Shown here: in pieces, positions 21,155-32,668 of the stretch
Layout of the letters: the number at the start of each line of letters is the position of its first letter
Numbering within the stretch: the first letter of the stretch is position 1
Assembly: GCA_028554645.1 (NCBI GenBank)
Contig: JAQOOI010000059.1
Span: forward strand, 26,692-90,691
Direction of reading: 5' to 3'
From: Omphalotus guepiniiformis
Lineage: Eukaryota > Basidiomycota > Agaricomycetes > Agaricales > Omphalotaceae
Length of the DNA: 64,000 nucleotides
Translations under genes and position numbers: made by a program
Notes under the pieces: generated by a model
What the model saw: the letters and a program-made list of their open reading frames with translations, nothing else
The model's database searches: none
What the model was told of the DNA's origin: nothing

Positions 21155-23272
21155 ATGTATTTATTAATTTTATTATCACCATTATTAGGTTCAATTTCAG
21201 CAGGTTTCCTAGGTAGAAAACTAGGTGTAACAGGTTCACAAATTATATCTTGTGTATGTTTAGGATTTTCATCTTTATTTATTACAATTGCCTTTTATGA
21301 GGTATGTTTATGTGGTTTCTCCTGTTTATATTAAATTAGGAACATGAATAGATTCTGAATTATTATATATAGCTTGAGAATTTATTTTTGGATCAATTAA
21401 CAATTAGTTTAGCTTTAGCTGTTTTATATTGTTCTACTTTAATTCATATATATAGTATCTATTATTTACCTTCTGATCCTCACAATCAAAGATTTTTTTC
21501 TTATCTTTCAGCCTTTACATTTGGAATGTTAGTTTTAATAACTGGAGCTAACTTTTTTGTGACGTTTGTAGGATGGGAAATGATAGGAGTAGTTTTCTTA
21601 TCTGCTTATTAATTTTTATTTTACAAGAATACAAGCTAATAAAGCTGCTATACTTGCATTTACTGTCAACAGACAAGGTGGATATGTTATTAAGTATAGG
21701 ATTTATGGCAATATTTGCTTTATTTGGATCTTTAAATTATTCTTCTGTATTTTCATTAGTACCTTATATGAACGAAACAGCTATTTCTATAATTGCTTTA
21801 CTTTTATTTGGTGGTGCTTCAGCTAAATCAGCTCAAATACCTTTACATAGTTGGTTTTGCCTGGTAGCATGGAGGCTCCTACTCCCAGTTTTCTGCTTTA
21901 CTGCATGCTGCTACTCTAGTTTACAGCGGGTATCTATTTACTATTAAGATGTTCACCTATATTAGAGTATAGCCCAACAGCTTTATTAGTAATAACAATA
22001 GTAGGTGCTTCTACTGCATTCTTTGCAGCCACTTGTGGTTTAGTAGCTAATGATTTAAAAAGAATTATAGCTATGAGTACAATATCACAATTAGGTTATA
22101 TGGTAATGGCTGTCGGTCTTTCACAATATAATGTAGCTTTATTTCATACAGTAAAATCACTCATTTTTTAAAGCTTTATTATTTTTAGCAGGTGGAGCTG
22201 TAATACACTCATTTTCTGATTCAACAAGATGTAAGAAAAATGGGTGGTTTAATTAAATTTTTACCTCTTACCTATTCAGTAATGTTAGTAGGTACTTTAT
22301 CTTTATTAGCGGACTCCGTTTCTGACAGGATTCTATAGTAAAGATTTAATTATTGAATTAGCTTATGGTAATTATAGTTTTAGTCAAATGTATGCTTTTA
22401 TATTAGGTTCAATTACAGCAGGTTTAACTGCATTTTATAGGTTTTAGATTAATTAGTTTAGTTTTCCTTATTAATCCTAATGGAAATAAACAATCTTATT
22501 TAAATAGTCATGAATCAAACTCAGCAGCAATTATTCCATTAATAGTGTTATCATTATTTAGTATTTTTTTTGGATATTTATTTTCTGATATGTTTGTAGG
22601 AATAGGTTCTGACTTCTTTGGTAATTCTTTATTTATTCATCCTAATAATATTACTTTAGTTGAAGCAGAATATTCTTTAAGCATTTGGATAAAATTATTA
22701 CCCTCAATACTAAGTTTAATTGGTGCAACATCTGCTTTAATATTTTATCTTAAAAACTCCTGAGATTTTAGTAAATTTAACTGAAACTTCATTAGGAAAA
22801 AAATTATATAATTTTATTCAATAATAAATATTATTTTGATATAATTTATAATAATTATATTATTTCTAATGGATTTAAATTAGGTTATTCTGTTTCAAAA
22901 CAAATAGATAGAGGAGTTATCGAATTAGTAGGACCTTAATGGTTTAAAGTAATTCTATAGTTAAATTTGCTAAAGATATTTCTAAATTAGATTCAGGTGT
23001 TATTACTACATATGCTCTTTATATTTACAATAGGATTTTTATTTTTTTCCTATTTGTATTATTTAGTACTTTTAATATTTGATGAAACTATAAATGAATT
23101 TACACGTATAATAATAATATTAATGTTTTTCTTTATTTATAAATTTACGCAAATAAATTTACTATGTTTTAATCTTTATTATTTTACCCCCTATATTTTT
23201 TTTTACCTCTCGCTAGTCTACGTCTACGTCTACGTCTACTTCTACTTCTACTATACCTCCTCCCTGCTTTAG
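21155..23272 (+). CDS. nad5: NADH dehydrogenase subunit 5, multiple frameshifts
   Basis: Nad5 is the large antiporter-like proton-pumping subunit of complex I. The gene starts at ATG 21155 ([13 protein letters not shown]). Recognisable blocks in order: [43 protein letters not shown] with [74 protein letters not shown], and near the end [16 protein letters not shown] and [10 protein letters not shown]. All catalytic regions are present, but the frame changes about ten times by one or two bases (for example near 21340, 21390, 21580, 21850, 21930, 22150, 22310 and 22440). The C-terminus runs on through repeated TACGTC codons into a GC-rich element and stops at TAG 23270. The missing frame may be sequencing error rather than decay. 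Confidence 0.88.
23133..23205 (+). repeat. Direct repeat of the nad5 3' extension, copy 1
   Basis: About 70 bp (ATTTATAAATTTACGCAA through TTATTTTACCCC) recur at 26217-26288 with a few single-base length differences. Confidence 0.85.
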
Positions 23273-23819
23273 CTCGCTCAGCTCGCTCTCGCTGCGCGAG
23301 CGAGGGGGGGGAGAAAGGGGAGCGAGATAGAGCCTTAGCAACTATAAATTAAAAATAAATATATTTTATTTTAGCCTATTATCATTTAATTTAACAAATT
23401 TTATCTTAATTAATTTATTTACCTCTATTTTAATTAAATGTCTATTTTCTTAGACGCATAAGCTAGTAGTAGTATATAAAAATTTTTTATAAATAAGCTT
23501 TCAATTATTTATACTTAATAAACAATATATAATTAAATTCTTATAAGGTTTTGTAATTTTAAACTTGTAAAATAAGTCCAACTTCTCTAATTTTATATAA
23601 AGTTTATTTTTAATGAAAGAGTTTAATTCATTAAAACGAATTATTGCTAAGTTAATTTTTTTTTATAATTTTATTTGGTTTTAATAAAAACAAAAAAATT
23701 CATTTTTTTTCCGAATGCCAAAATTGCTAAAAAAATTTATTTATTTATATGATGTTTAAAATTAACTAGAATTAATACCGTTTTTACTATTAAAGCATTG
23801 AGTACTATAAGTAACAGTA
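23273..23819. other. Spacer with partial copy of the nad4L upstream flank
   Basis: AT-rich spacer. A GC-rich element lies at about 23265-23330. At 23650-23710 there is a diverged copy of the sequence upstream of nad4L (TTTTATAATTTTATTTG and ACAAAAAAATTCATTTTT), again just before a member of the unknown ORF family. Confidence 0.65.
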
Positions 23820-25234
23820 ATGCATAAACAATTTCATACTTCCAGTGCATCTTTGTTCTGACCCTAAAAAAAAAAAAATAAAACAGGGTGCAATTGATCT
23901 TTTACAAGAAATAAATGTTCCTAACAATTACCCCTCTAGCTTAGACAAGGGTGCAGATTCTCTTCCAATTCCAACAAATGTTCCTCTTGCTTTGGCAACC
24001 CCACTTCTCCTGCGGAGAGCGGAAACAATCTTTCGCTACCTAAAGGGCAGCAACCAACACAATCTCTAGCTGAACCCTTAAGTGAATTAAATTCCTTTCC
24101 CCTTATGGGGTATGTAACAAGCGACAGTTCTTCTGATTATGATCCAAAATTATGATCCTTTTGAAAATGTAGATAAAGATGATCCTTTTTTCGGGTTTAT
24201 TACCAAAAATTTTAAAAAGTGTTATTACAAATGAAAATATACCTTTCGCGCAGCGAGAACAAATATTAAAAGAAAATGGTTTTTATCGTGGTGTTTTAGT
24301 TTTATTATATAATTATCCCAATATCAACTTTATTATCTTTATCACTAGTCGCGCAGCGAGAGGATAATAAATTAAATGGAAAATCAGTAGAAAGAACTAA
24401 GTATAGAGTTAGAAGAAAACTAAAAATAATTTAGAATCAAAAATACAAAATGTTGAAGCAGAACAGGAGAAACTTAAATTATTAAATTCTGAATTACAAA
24501 AATTTACAAGAAACTAGTTTATCTGCATTAAAAAAAATTGATCCAAGCAGATATGGCATTAGCAGCTTTTTCAATTAGTAAGTCCCTTTTTAGTTTATAG
24601 AGCCTTATTAAATAGTTATAACAAATTTGTATTGGATACTTCATTACTCTCCTAAAAATATAACTGAGAATGAACTGATTGATAATACAACGAAAGAGAT
24701 TAGCTCACAAATTTAATAAAATTGGTATACCTTTGTTATTTTTTAGCTATTTAGCTGTGTCTCAAGTAAATAAAGACAGAAATGCCAAATTAGTTAATAG
24801 TATTATAGAGTCTATATGAAATGTAGATAAAGGAGGAAAACAGTTTTTTTTTATTTAGTTTTATTTCAAGCACCCGCTATGCGAAAGGTGGAAGGTTAAT
24901 CAAAAAATGATTAATTTATTTAATTCCTGTATTTATTCTTTTGATTAGTAAAATAATATCAACTAACTTTCCTTGATTCTATAATATAATAAAAATAAAT
25001 GGGATAGAAATATGTATTACTTTATCTTTTCTATGAGTTTTAATATTATGTATAAATTATAGTATTGAATTATTTATTTATACTATTTATTTAAAAAATG
25101 TATCAAAGATAATATTTCCAAAATTTATTGAATGATTGATAAAAAATTTTTATAAAGATTTATGGGACCAATCTCAATCTAATTTGAAAGAGGAACATAA
25201 AAATTTTTATATTAAAAATCTTTTATTTCATTAA
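23820..25234 (+). pseudogene. Unknown membrane-protein family, copy 3, frameshifted
   Basis: From ATG 23820 the text reads MHKQFHTSSASLFWP (TGA as Trp), then a hydrophilic Pro- and Lys-rich part. After frame changes come ENIPFAQREQILKENGFY, a coiled-coil-like SKIQNVEAEQEKLKLLNSEL, then ALLNSYNKFVLD, IGIPLLFFSYLAVSQVNKD and a C-terminal IIFPKFIEWLIKNFYKDL and EEHKNFYIKNL. The SYNKF motif and the FPxFxxxLIK motif match copies 1 and 2, and the FHTSS start parallels FHSS in copy 2. Two GC-rich words (CGCGCAGCGAGA) are embedded. Function unknown; decayed or heavily misread. Confidence 0.6.
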
Positions 25235-25279
25235 TTATTTTATTTATCATCTTTTTATTATTTCTGTAATGTAATGATA

Positions 25280-25338
25280 TGAATTTAATTAAAAATTAAA
25301 AAATTAAAAATTAAAAATTAAAAATTAAAAATTAAAAA
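25280..25338 (+). repeat. AT-rich tandem repeat
   Basis: About seven copies of a 7-8 bp unit of the form AAAAATT in direct tandem, with small length variation. Confidence 0.85.
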
Positions 25339-25392
25339 ATGAATAAGAATAAACACATATTCTCGCTTCACTCACCAAAGGTGAAAGTGAGC

Positions 25393-25478
25393 TTCCCTCC
25401 CCTTCCCCTCCCCCTTCCCCAAAGGGGAGGGGGAGGGGAAGGGGAGGGGAAGGGGAGGGGAAGGGAAGGGGAGGGGAT
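25393..25478 (+). repeat. Inverted C-rich/G-rich tract
   Basis: A C-rich half (CTCCCCTTCCCCTCCC) is followed, across CAAAG, by a G-rich half made of repeated GGGGA units. It can form a long hairpin, and the G-rich strand has many runs of four Gs that could form quadruplexes. Confidence 0.85.
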
Positions 25479-26216
25479 GCGTTTGGGTGTTTTTATTAAA
25501 TTTAATAAAGTTTATCTCCTTGGCTGCTTTTGCAGCCATCACATTAGTGATTAGCGAGCGACCCTGCTATGCTATATGCACGGACTCATTATGCTTCTTT
25601 TCTTCGAACCAAAAACTTCTTTCTTTAAACCAAAGGACCTAAGGCCGAAGGAAAGTGAGTGAAAGTGACCGTGCTTGTTTTATTAATGTTTTAGGTATCA
25701 TGATTGCTTATATTTTATTTCAAGCATCCACTCACCTCGCCTTTGCGATTGTGATATAGCCTTAACAAGAAAGTGGTTGTGTCGCTTATGCGAATGAAAC
25801 AAAATATCCAAAAACTTAAAATTTTGTAAAATAATTTAAAAGTACTTTAGTTTATGTTATAACCGCAAAAGCGAGAAGCATTAATATGTTTACTTGTCTA
25901 TTTTTTAACTTTTTATAACTTTATTCTATGTTTTTTTTCGCCCTTGCTACCCATTGGAAGCAACTCTTGCTCAAATTCACATTAGTTACCATTAAACTCT
26001 CGCTTATGCCTGCTAAAGCTGCAGCGACACAGCTAGCCTATGGCTAAGGATAGTGGGAGCTAAAGCAGGGATAGCGAGGGAGCGACTGCAATTGGAATTA
26101 AATTTTTATAATACCAATTCAAAACGTTACTAATTAAAAATTTTTAATCTGTTTCTTGCATAAGCAATAGCTAATGTATTAACTTACAATTTTTTTAATC
26201 TTTAATATTTTTTTTA

Positions 26217-26288
26217 TTTATAAATTTACGCAATAAAATTTACTATGTTTTAATCTTTATTATTTTACCCCTATATTTTTTTTTTTCT
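26217..26288 (+). repeat. Direct repeat of the nad5 3' extension, copy 2
   Basis: It matches 23133-23205 apart from a few homopolymer length changes. No nad5 coding context surrounds it. Confidence 0.85.
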
Positions 26289-26641
26289 TTAAAAATTTAT
26301 AAATTTAATTAAAAAAAAGATCTTTAAATATAAAGTATATATTAATTAAAAGAGAAGCTAAAAGTATTTTTTATTTAAATATATTATTTATAAATTATAC
26401 TTATCTTTTTTAAGAATATTCTAAATTTTAGCTACTCCATTATTTTTTATAATAATTATAATTGGAGGTTAATTTCATTTTAATTAATTCTATCTTATTA
26501 ACGCCTTGCCTTAGCAAGCGAGGGGGTGAGCAAACACCAAGCTCCTCCCCTTTGGGGAAGGGTGAGTTGCCTTCCCTCGCTTACGCGTCCCGCAGCTAAA
26601 GCAGAGTTTGTTCCTGCTTTAGCTGCCGCTTAAAGCGAGGA

Positions 26642-26750
26642 GCAGCTTCGCAGCTTCGCAGCTTCGCAGCTTCGCAGCTTCGCAGCTTCGCAGCTTCGCA
26701 GCTTCGCAGCTTCGCAGCTTCGCAGCTTCGCAGCTTCGCAGCTTCGCAGG
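26642..26750 (+). repeat. 8-bp tandem repeat, about 13 copies
   Basis: The unit CAGCTTCG is repeated about 13 times without visible change, ending in a G-rich run. It sits inside a GC-rich element. Confidence 0.95.
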
Positions 26751-26868
26751 GAGGGGGCAAGCAAGAATAGGAGTTATAATTTTAATTAAATGAAAAAAAG
26801 CATATTTTTATATAATATTTATATCGCTTTTATTTTATCCCATAATATTAAATTTAATACTAAAAATA

Positions 26869-29800
26869 ATGAAATATAACAATAAAATTATAAAAAATCA
26901 AGTTTCTATACACGCACCCACTCTTAAATCGTTTAAATCACCTTTATTAGAAAAAGATATACGCCTTTCTAATTTTAATATTAATACTCAACATAATAAA
27001 ATTCTTCGTTTATTTTTAAATAAGTTATCTGCTGACTCTTTTTCTTTAGGATTACAGGGTGCTACAGGTTCTACAAAATTAATATCATCTCCAGCTATTC
27101 GTTCTATTAATGCTTTTCAAGAACAAAATTTATTTAAAAACAGAGATAAAGTTTTAAATCAAAGAAACAAATATTTACCTTCTCTATTTATAGTTTCTTC
27201 GCATCAATCTAACCACTCTCTTGCTTTAAATGCTACAACTGTTGCTAATTTAAAAAATAATAAAGAAGCTATCCCTTCATCTAAAAAAGGAAAAAAAAAA
27301 AAAAGTTAATGATTTAACCCAGTTAATTCCACTACTATTAAATAAAGTAAAGTATAACGTTTCTAAACAAAACGCGCCTCGTTACTATAGTGACTTGCCC
27401 CACCAACAACACCAAGCCTTAGCTGTCGCAGGGCGAGATAGAGAGCAAGCGAGAGTGTCTTCTAATACTACTGTTAAGGATCCTTTGCTTAATTTTAATA
27501 TAGATAAAAGAATTTTACCATTTTTTAGCAGTCCTTTAGTATTAAAAAAAATTAGTGACCAAAAAAAATAAAAATTTTAATTTATTAAACCCTCAAAAAA
27601 AATTAATTTATAAAATTATTAAATTAAATGAAAAATTAATAAAATTAACAACATCTATTAAAAAATATAATTTAAATTTAAATTCATTTAAAGGAAATAA
27701 ATCAGATTTTATACTATTTATAAGAAATAATTTATATTATAATTTAAAATTCCGTTTATCTAATATTTTATATAAGATTGAAAAATTTATACCTGTGTTA
27801 AAATTTCATTCCTTATTAAATAATATTAATCTTTTTGTACCTAAACGTTTATTAAAACCTCAACCTTATATTAGATTTACATATAGAATGATACAAATTA
27901 ATAAAATTTTTAATTTTAATAAACTTTTTTTCTATTAAAACTAACTCTCTTGCCAATGCTACTCGCTTATTCGGGCAGGGTAAATTATCACTCGCTCAGT
28001 CACCTACCTCCGCTTATGCGGCTTGCCTTAGCAAAGAAGTCCCTTTTGCTCTCGCTGCTGCTTTAGCAAGAGCAGCGATAGCGGAAGAAGAAAATGCCAG
28101 AGCCATTAAATATATATTATTAAAATTAAATAATTTATTAAAGGATATAGATTATATAATTAATATAAAAAATAAATTAATAAAAATATTTAAAGTTACA
28201 AATATTAAAAATTTAGGTGCTTTAAACTCTAACGTTGCTAATTTAAATAATTTAGAAAATAATAATAATAGTTTAGATCTTTTAGTTTCTCGCCCAGCGA
28301 CAGAAGGAGCTATAATGAAATATGATAAGACGCTTCTACTTAATTACTCTTATAATTTGAGTAATGTGAGTGAAAATACTTCACCTACTGTTCTAAGTTT
28401 AACTTGTCGCGGTTCGCTACCTCCCCTTTTCCCTTTTCCTTCGCTGCGCGAGCAAAGCGAGGGAGAAAACTTAACTCTTCTGCCGGGAGTACTTACAGAA
28501 AATAAAATAAAAATTAAAGAAACTATTAAATCAATTACAAATAACGTATCTACTTCTATAGAAAAGTCTAACCTTTCTAATTTAAGTAGTAATAGTCAAC
28601 CAATCATTGGTTTACGGTCGTTTCCTACTATTCGTTTATGTAATACTTGCTCACCGATCGCAAAAGCGAGGAGCGCTTGCATTAAAAAAAAATGAACTGG
28701 ATTGCGGATCTATAGCTTTAGATGTAAAAAAAGATAATATTAATAATAATAATAAAAAATTTATATCTTTATTAAATTCTAATTCTCAACTATCCTTAGT
28801 TACTGATAAAAATATAGGTAAGGATATAAAATTTACTAGCTCTGCTACAGAAAGTAAAGGGTTGCTCACATACGCAAGACAAGCTTGAGTCGCCTCCCCC
28901 TCGCTTCAGTTAAAGCAGGAAGGAGCCATTAGTCGCGCAGCCGCCGAAGGCGAGAGAGTGAAGGAGTCGCTTGCCTTAGCAAGCGGGGGTAATACCTCTA
29001 TATTTAAAAAATTTTGATTGAAAAGTGGATCCTATTTCCATTAATTCTAATCCTGTTGATTTATTATATTTTAATAATAATTCAAGTAAAACCAATTATA
29101 AATCAATATTTAAAATCAATGAGTATTTATAATATGATAAGTAATGGTACTATTTTATATTATTCTAATATTATTGGTTTTAATTTTAAAAAGAGAGTTA
29201 GAGCTTATTTACCATTTTATAAATCTAGTTTAATTAAATATAAATCTAGTGTTAGCACTTTTTTTAATTTAAATAAAAATAGAGTACCCTTTGGTATCTT
29301 TGGAAGAGGAATAGAAAATAATAAATTAATTAAGAATATATATAAATTTTTATATTTATCATTTAAATCTATGTATTGTTTAATTAGTAAACCTGTGTTT
29401 ATTATTAAATCAAATAAAATTATTATACAATTATTTTACTTTTTATTAATACCTAAAATTTTAAAAAATAAAAAAAAAAAAAACTTTTTTTTTTATATTT
29501 TAAAAAATATAAAGGTTAAAAATTGTTAAAAGTTTAAAAAAAAAAAACATAGGCTCCGCAGCTAAAGCTGGGGCGAGAAAAACTAATTTTAATTATTATA
29601 ATAAATTTAATAGATTTTTACTCGCTAAATTTTATAATAGTAAACGACTTTCTAAAATTATTCTTCCTAATGCTAAAATACTTCAAAAACTGGGAATTCC
29701 TCAATGAAAATGACCTTATAGTGGTGTAAAAAAAAAAGGAATATTAGCTTGAATTATTTCTGGAGGTGGTATGGATAAATTAAATAAAACTAAAAATATA

Positions 29801-30739
29801 CCTTTTTACTTTAACGAATCACTTGCTTCTGCAACTGTGGATTTAAAACAAACTACTGCAATTAATAATTATAATGAAAAAGGAATATATCATTGAGGAG
29901 GTGTTTCTACCCCTTGCTCCGCAAACGAATCCTGCTTTAGCTTAAGCGGGGGACTGCTAAAGCAAGGTAGCGAGCCTAAACAAAAAAATTGGAAAGATAA
30001 AAACTTGACCATTCTCATTTTTATTATCTTCTATTAATTCTTTTGTCGGTGAAGCTAAAACAAGAGATTTTAATTTAAGTACTGTTTAAAAAATAATATG
30101 AGTTTTTATAAATCTAAGAATAAAAGTATTTTACCTAGTTTAGATACTCAACATCTGCCTCTTAAAGGATTGAGTCTACTAAAAACTAAATTGAAAATGG
30201 AGCAAGAAATACAACTTAGATCAGATTTACTAAAAAATCAATACACAAAAAGAAGTCAATTAATTAAATTAGCTAATATTAATTTAATTAAATTATATCC
30301 TTTAAAATTTGAAAAAATTGTGTGAAGTTTTAAATAGTATTTTTAATAAACCTGTAGAATTAGATTTAATTAGATTACATTATCCTTATAATGATAGTAA
30401 TATACTAGTAAGACTTTTAGCTTTTATGATTAATAAAATTAAACTTAGAAGAATTACTAGAAAATTATTTAAAAAATGCAGTAATTAAAAGCATTAAAAA
30501 AATTAATAACAAAGACCAAGTTAATATAATACCTGCATTTTTATCAGGTATGACTATTAAAGTTGCTGGAAGATTAATGAAATATAAAGTTATACCTCGT
30601 AAAACAGTTAAAATTGTTCGAAGAGGATCTTCTTCTATAGGTAAAATTAATTATTCAGATTTTTTCTAGATATACTAATAAAAATAAAAGAGGTGCATTT
30701 ACTATTACAATTAAATCAGGACAAAATTTTTTTTTGTAA
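26869..30739 (+). CDS. rps3: Ribosomal protein S3 (uS3m), unusually long and frameshifted
   Basis: uS3m is a protein of the mitochondrial small ribosomal subunit. The C-terminus is clear: KPVELDLIRLHYPYNDSNIL (about 30350-30408), then PAFLSGMTIKVAGRL, VIPRKTVKIVRRGS and RYTNKNKRGAFTITIKS, stop TAA 30737-30739. An upstream core segment ISKPVFIIKSNKIIIQLF (about 29385-29440) also fits. The start at ATG 26869 is the first in a long open stretch (MKYNNKIIKNQVSIHAP) of Lys/Asn-rich text, but is less certain. About 3.9 kb is several times the usual fungal gene. The extra length is low-complexity Asn/Lys/Leu-rich sequence with GC-rich elements at about 27400-27455, 28005-28090, 28430-28460, 28890-28990 and 29910-29970. 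From about 27937 to 28692 the frame stays open straight through several of them, giving Ala-rich peptides (ALAAALARAAIAEEE). Around six frame changes occur elsewhere, mostly at poly-A runs. An intron inside is not excluded. Confidence 0.8.
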
Positions 30740-32469
30740 TGTAGTATTTTAGTTAATTATATTTTTTTTTTTACCTTTTATACTTTTTATTTATTACCTT
30801 ATTTTGCTGCTTACTTTTATCTAATTTTCTACTTTACATTCACTTTGTTAGTTAAGCATAACCACCACCACTCTCGCTCTCGCTCCCCTCCCACCCGCTG
30901 CTAAAGCAGCGGGTACCTGATGATTGGATGATGGTGGTCGCAAAAGCGAGTGCGGCGGCTCTAACATTTGCTCACTCACTTTAACTCATTATCTATTTGA
31001 TTGTATTGTGATTGATGCTTGCCTTAGCAAGTGAGTGATTGGTGACTTTGCTTAATGTTGTTGCTTAGCCATTAACAAGCATTTGCGAGGTTTGCTCCTC
31101 TGCTTTAGCAGCTGCGCATCCGTATTTATAAGCAATACCAAAAAATAGTATAAGCTTAATTATGCAAATGTGTAGGTTGCATAAGCAAGAGGCAATTAAG
31201 CTTTGGTTAGAGTGTGCTAATTTTCATTTACTTTAACATTATTTTTTTTTCTTACTATTATAAAAATAAACTTAAATTAAAATATATTTTATATAACAGT
31301 TTTCAGTTATTGTAAATTAAAAAACAATACCTAATTTATTAAAAATAATAATTTAAGTTACAATCGCATATTTGCATATAAGCATAAGCGAAAAAATGAT
31401 ATGTAGGTTAAATTTATTAAATTTAATTAATCTTTATTTTACCCCTATCTTTACTTTAATTCTTCTCCCCCTCCCCTTTCCCTCCCCTGCTAAAGCAGGG
31501 GGAAGGGGGAGGGAGGGGAAATTGCATTTATTATTAAGTAATTACAATGATAAGCTAATAATAATAATTACAATAATGATTCAATAACAATAATAAACTA
31601 AAGACAATTAATAACTATCGCTATCGCTAAAGCTCGACCCACTCGCTTTTGCGACTGGGTAATAAGCTAAGCAAGAGTGAGTGTAGCTAGGACTCACATT
31701 CACTTAATAGCATTTGTAGGACACTGCTAATTTTAACTTTTGTTAGTTAGCGCATGTAAATAAAGCTCACTATCACTCGCTTTTGTGACCGGTAATTAAG
31801 CTAAGCAAGAGTAAGAGGGTTGCCATCCTGCCTTAGCGACTCACTTTTGCTAATGCAATATCGCTCGCTTTTACAATCGCAATCATTCTCCCTCTGCTTT
31901 AGCAGCTGCGCGACTCCTTCCCCTCGCTTCAGCTAAAGCAGGAATGGGGCGGAGCCTCGCTTTCTGTACGGAGCAACGCACCGCCCCGCCCCACAGCTAA
32001 AGCAGGCAAAGCGAGGGGATAGGGGAAAGGGAGGGAGCAACTAAGTGGCTAATGCAATAGGCGGGTTGCCTAAGCAAGAGTGAGTGAATGCGTCTCAATC
32101 ACAATCGCAAAAGCGAGTTTAAGTTTAAGTGGGCAAGTTTTAGAAGGTAGAGTTTAAGTTTAGGTAAGTGTAGACTAGTTAGTGGGCTGCATAAGCTAGA
32201 GTAGCTCCATCACTACAATAAAAATTTTAGTTTTAGCATTTAGTAAGCGATTAACTACTTTTTTTATAGATAAAAATTTTACTTTTTGATCCTAATTAAT
32301 TAATGTAAAAATAATAGTAAAAATATATATTTTTATTATAAATATAATAAATAATTATTTTATAAAAATGATCATTAAAAAAATTTATAGTAAATAAAAG
32401 AGATAATAAATATTGCCTTATGCAAATATAATATAACAAAAAAAAAAATAAAAATTTGTTTAATTTTAA
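30740..32469. other. Spacer spanning the left edge of the inverted repeat
   Basis: No gene. GC-rich elements lie at about 30870-30960, 31465-31520, 31620-31690 and 31780-32110. The inverted repeat is visible from 31967, which pairs with the last base of the window; it may start further left. Confidence 0.7.
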
Positions 32470-32668
32470 AAAAGAATTTAATTTTGGTTCTGATTGAACG
32501 TTTTTCAGTAGTTTTAAGACATGCAAATCATTGTTTATAAAAAGTTTATATTTAAATAAATATTTACTAATAAAAAACAAGGTGTAAAGGTGAGTAATAT
32601 AGATTAGATACCTTATAGTCTTCTTAATTCGAAGATAATTTATTTCTTTAATTTTTATTTTTACTATT

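Larger units (their letters stand above)
25235..26868. other. Spacer with tandem repeats and GC-rich elements
   Basis: No gene. It holds, in order: AT tandem repeats, a G-rich tract, GC-rich elements (about 25540-25790 and 25970-26090), the second copy of the nad5-end repeat (26217-26288), and a GC-rich block (26500-26760) ending in an 8-bp tandem array. Confidence 0.7.

Noticed and set aside
22997..23272. Separate ORF of 91 codons after nad5
   Set aside because: Its start is the known nad5 C-terminal segment (ITTYALY and following helix), so it is the end of nad5 after a frameshift.
28938..28953. CRISPR-like appearance of many short GC repeats in the window
   Set aside because: Spacing and unit length are irregular, copies are dispersed and hairpin-like, there are no spacers of constant length, and the DNA is mitochondrial.
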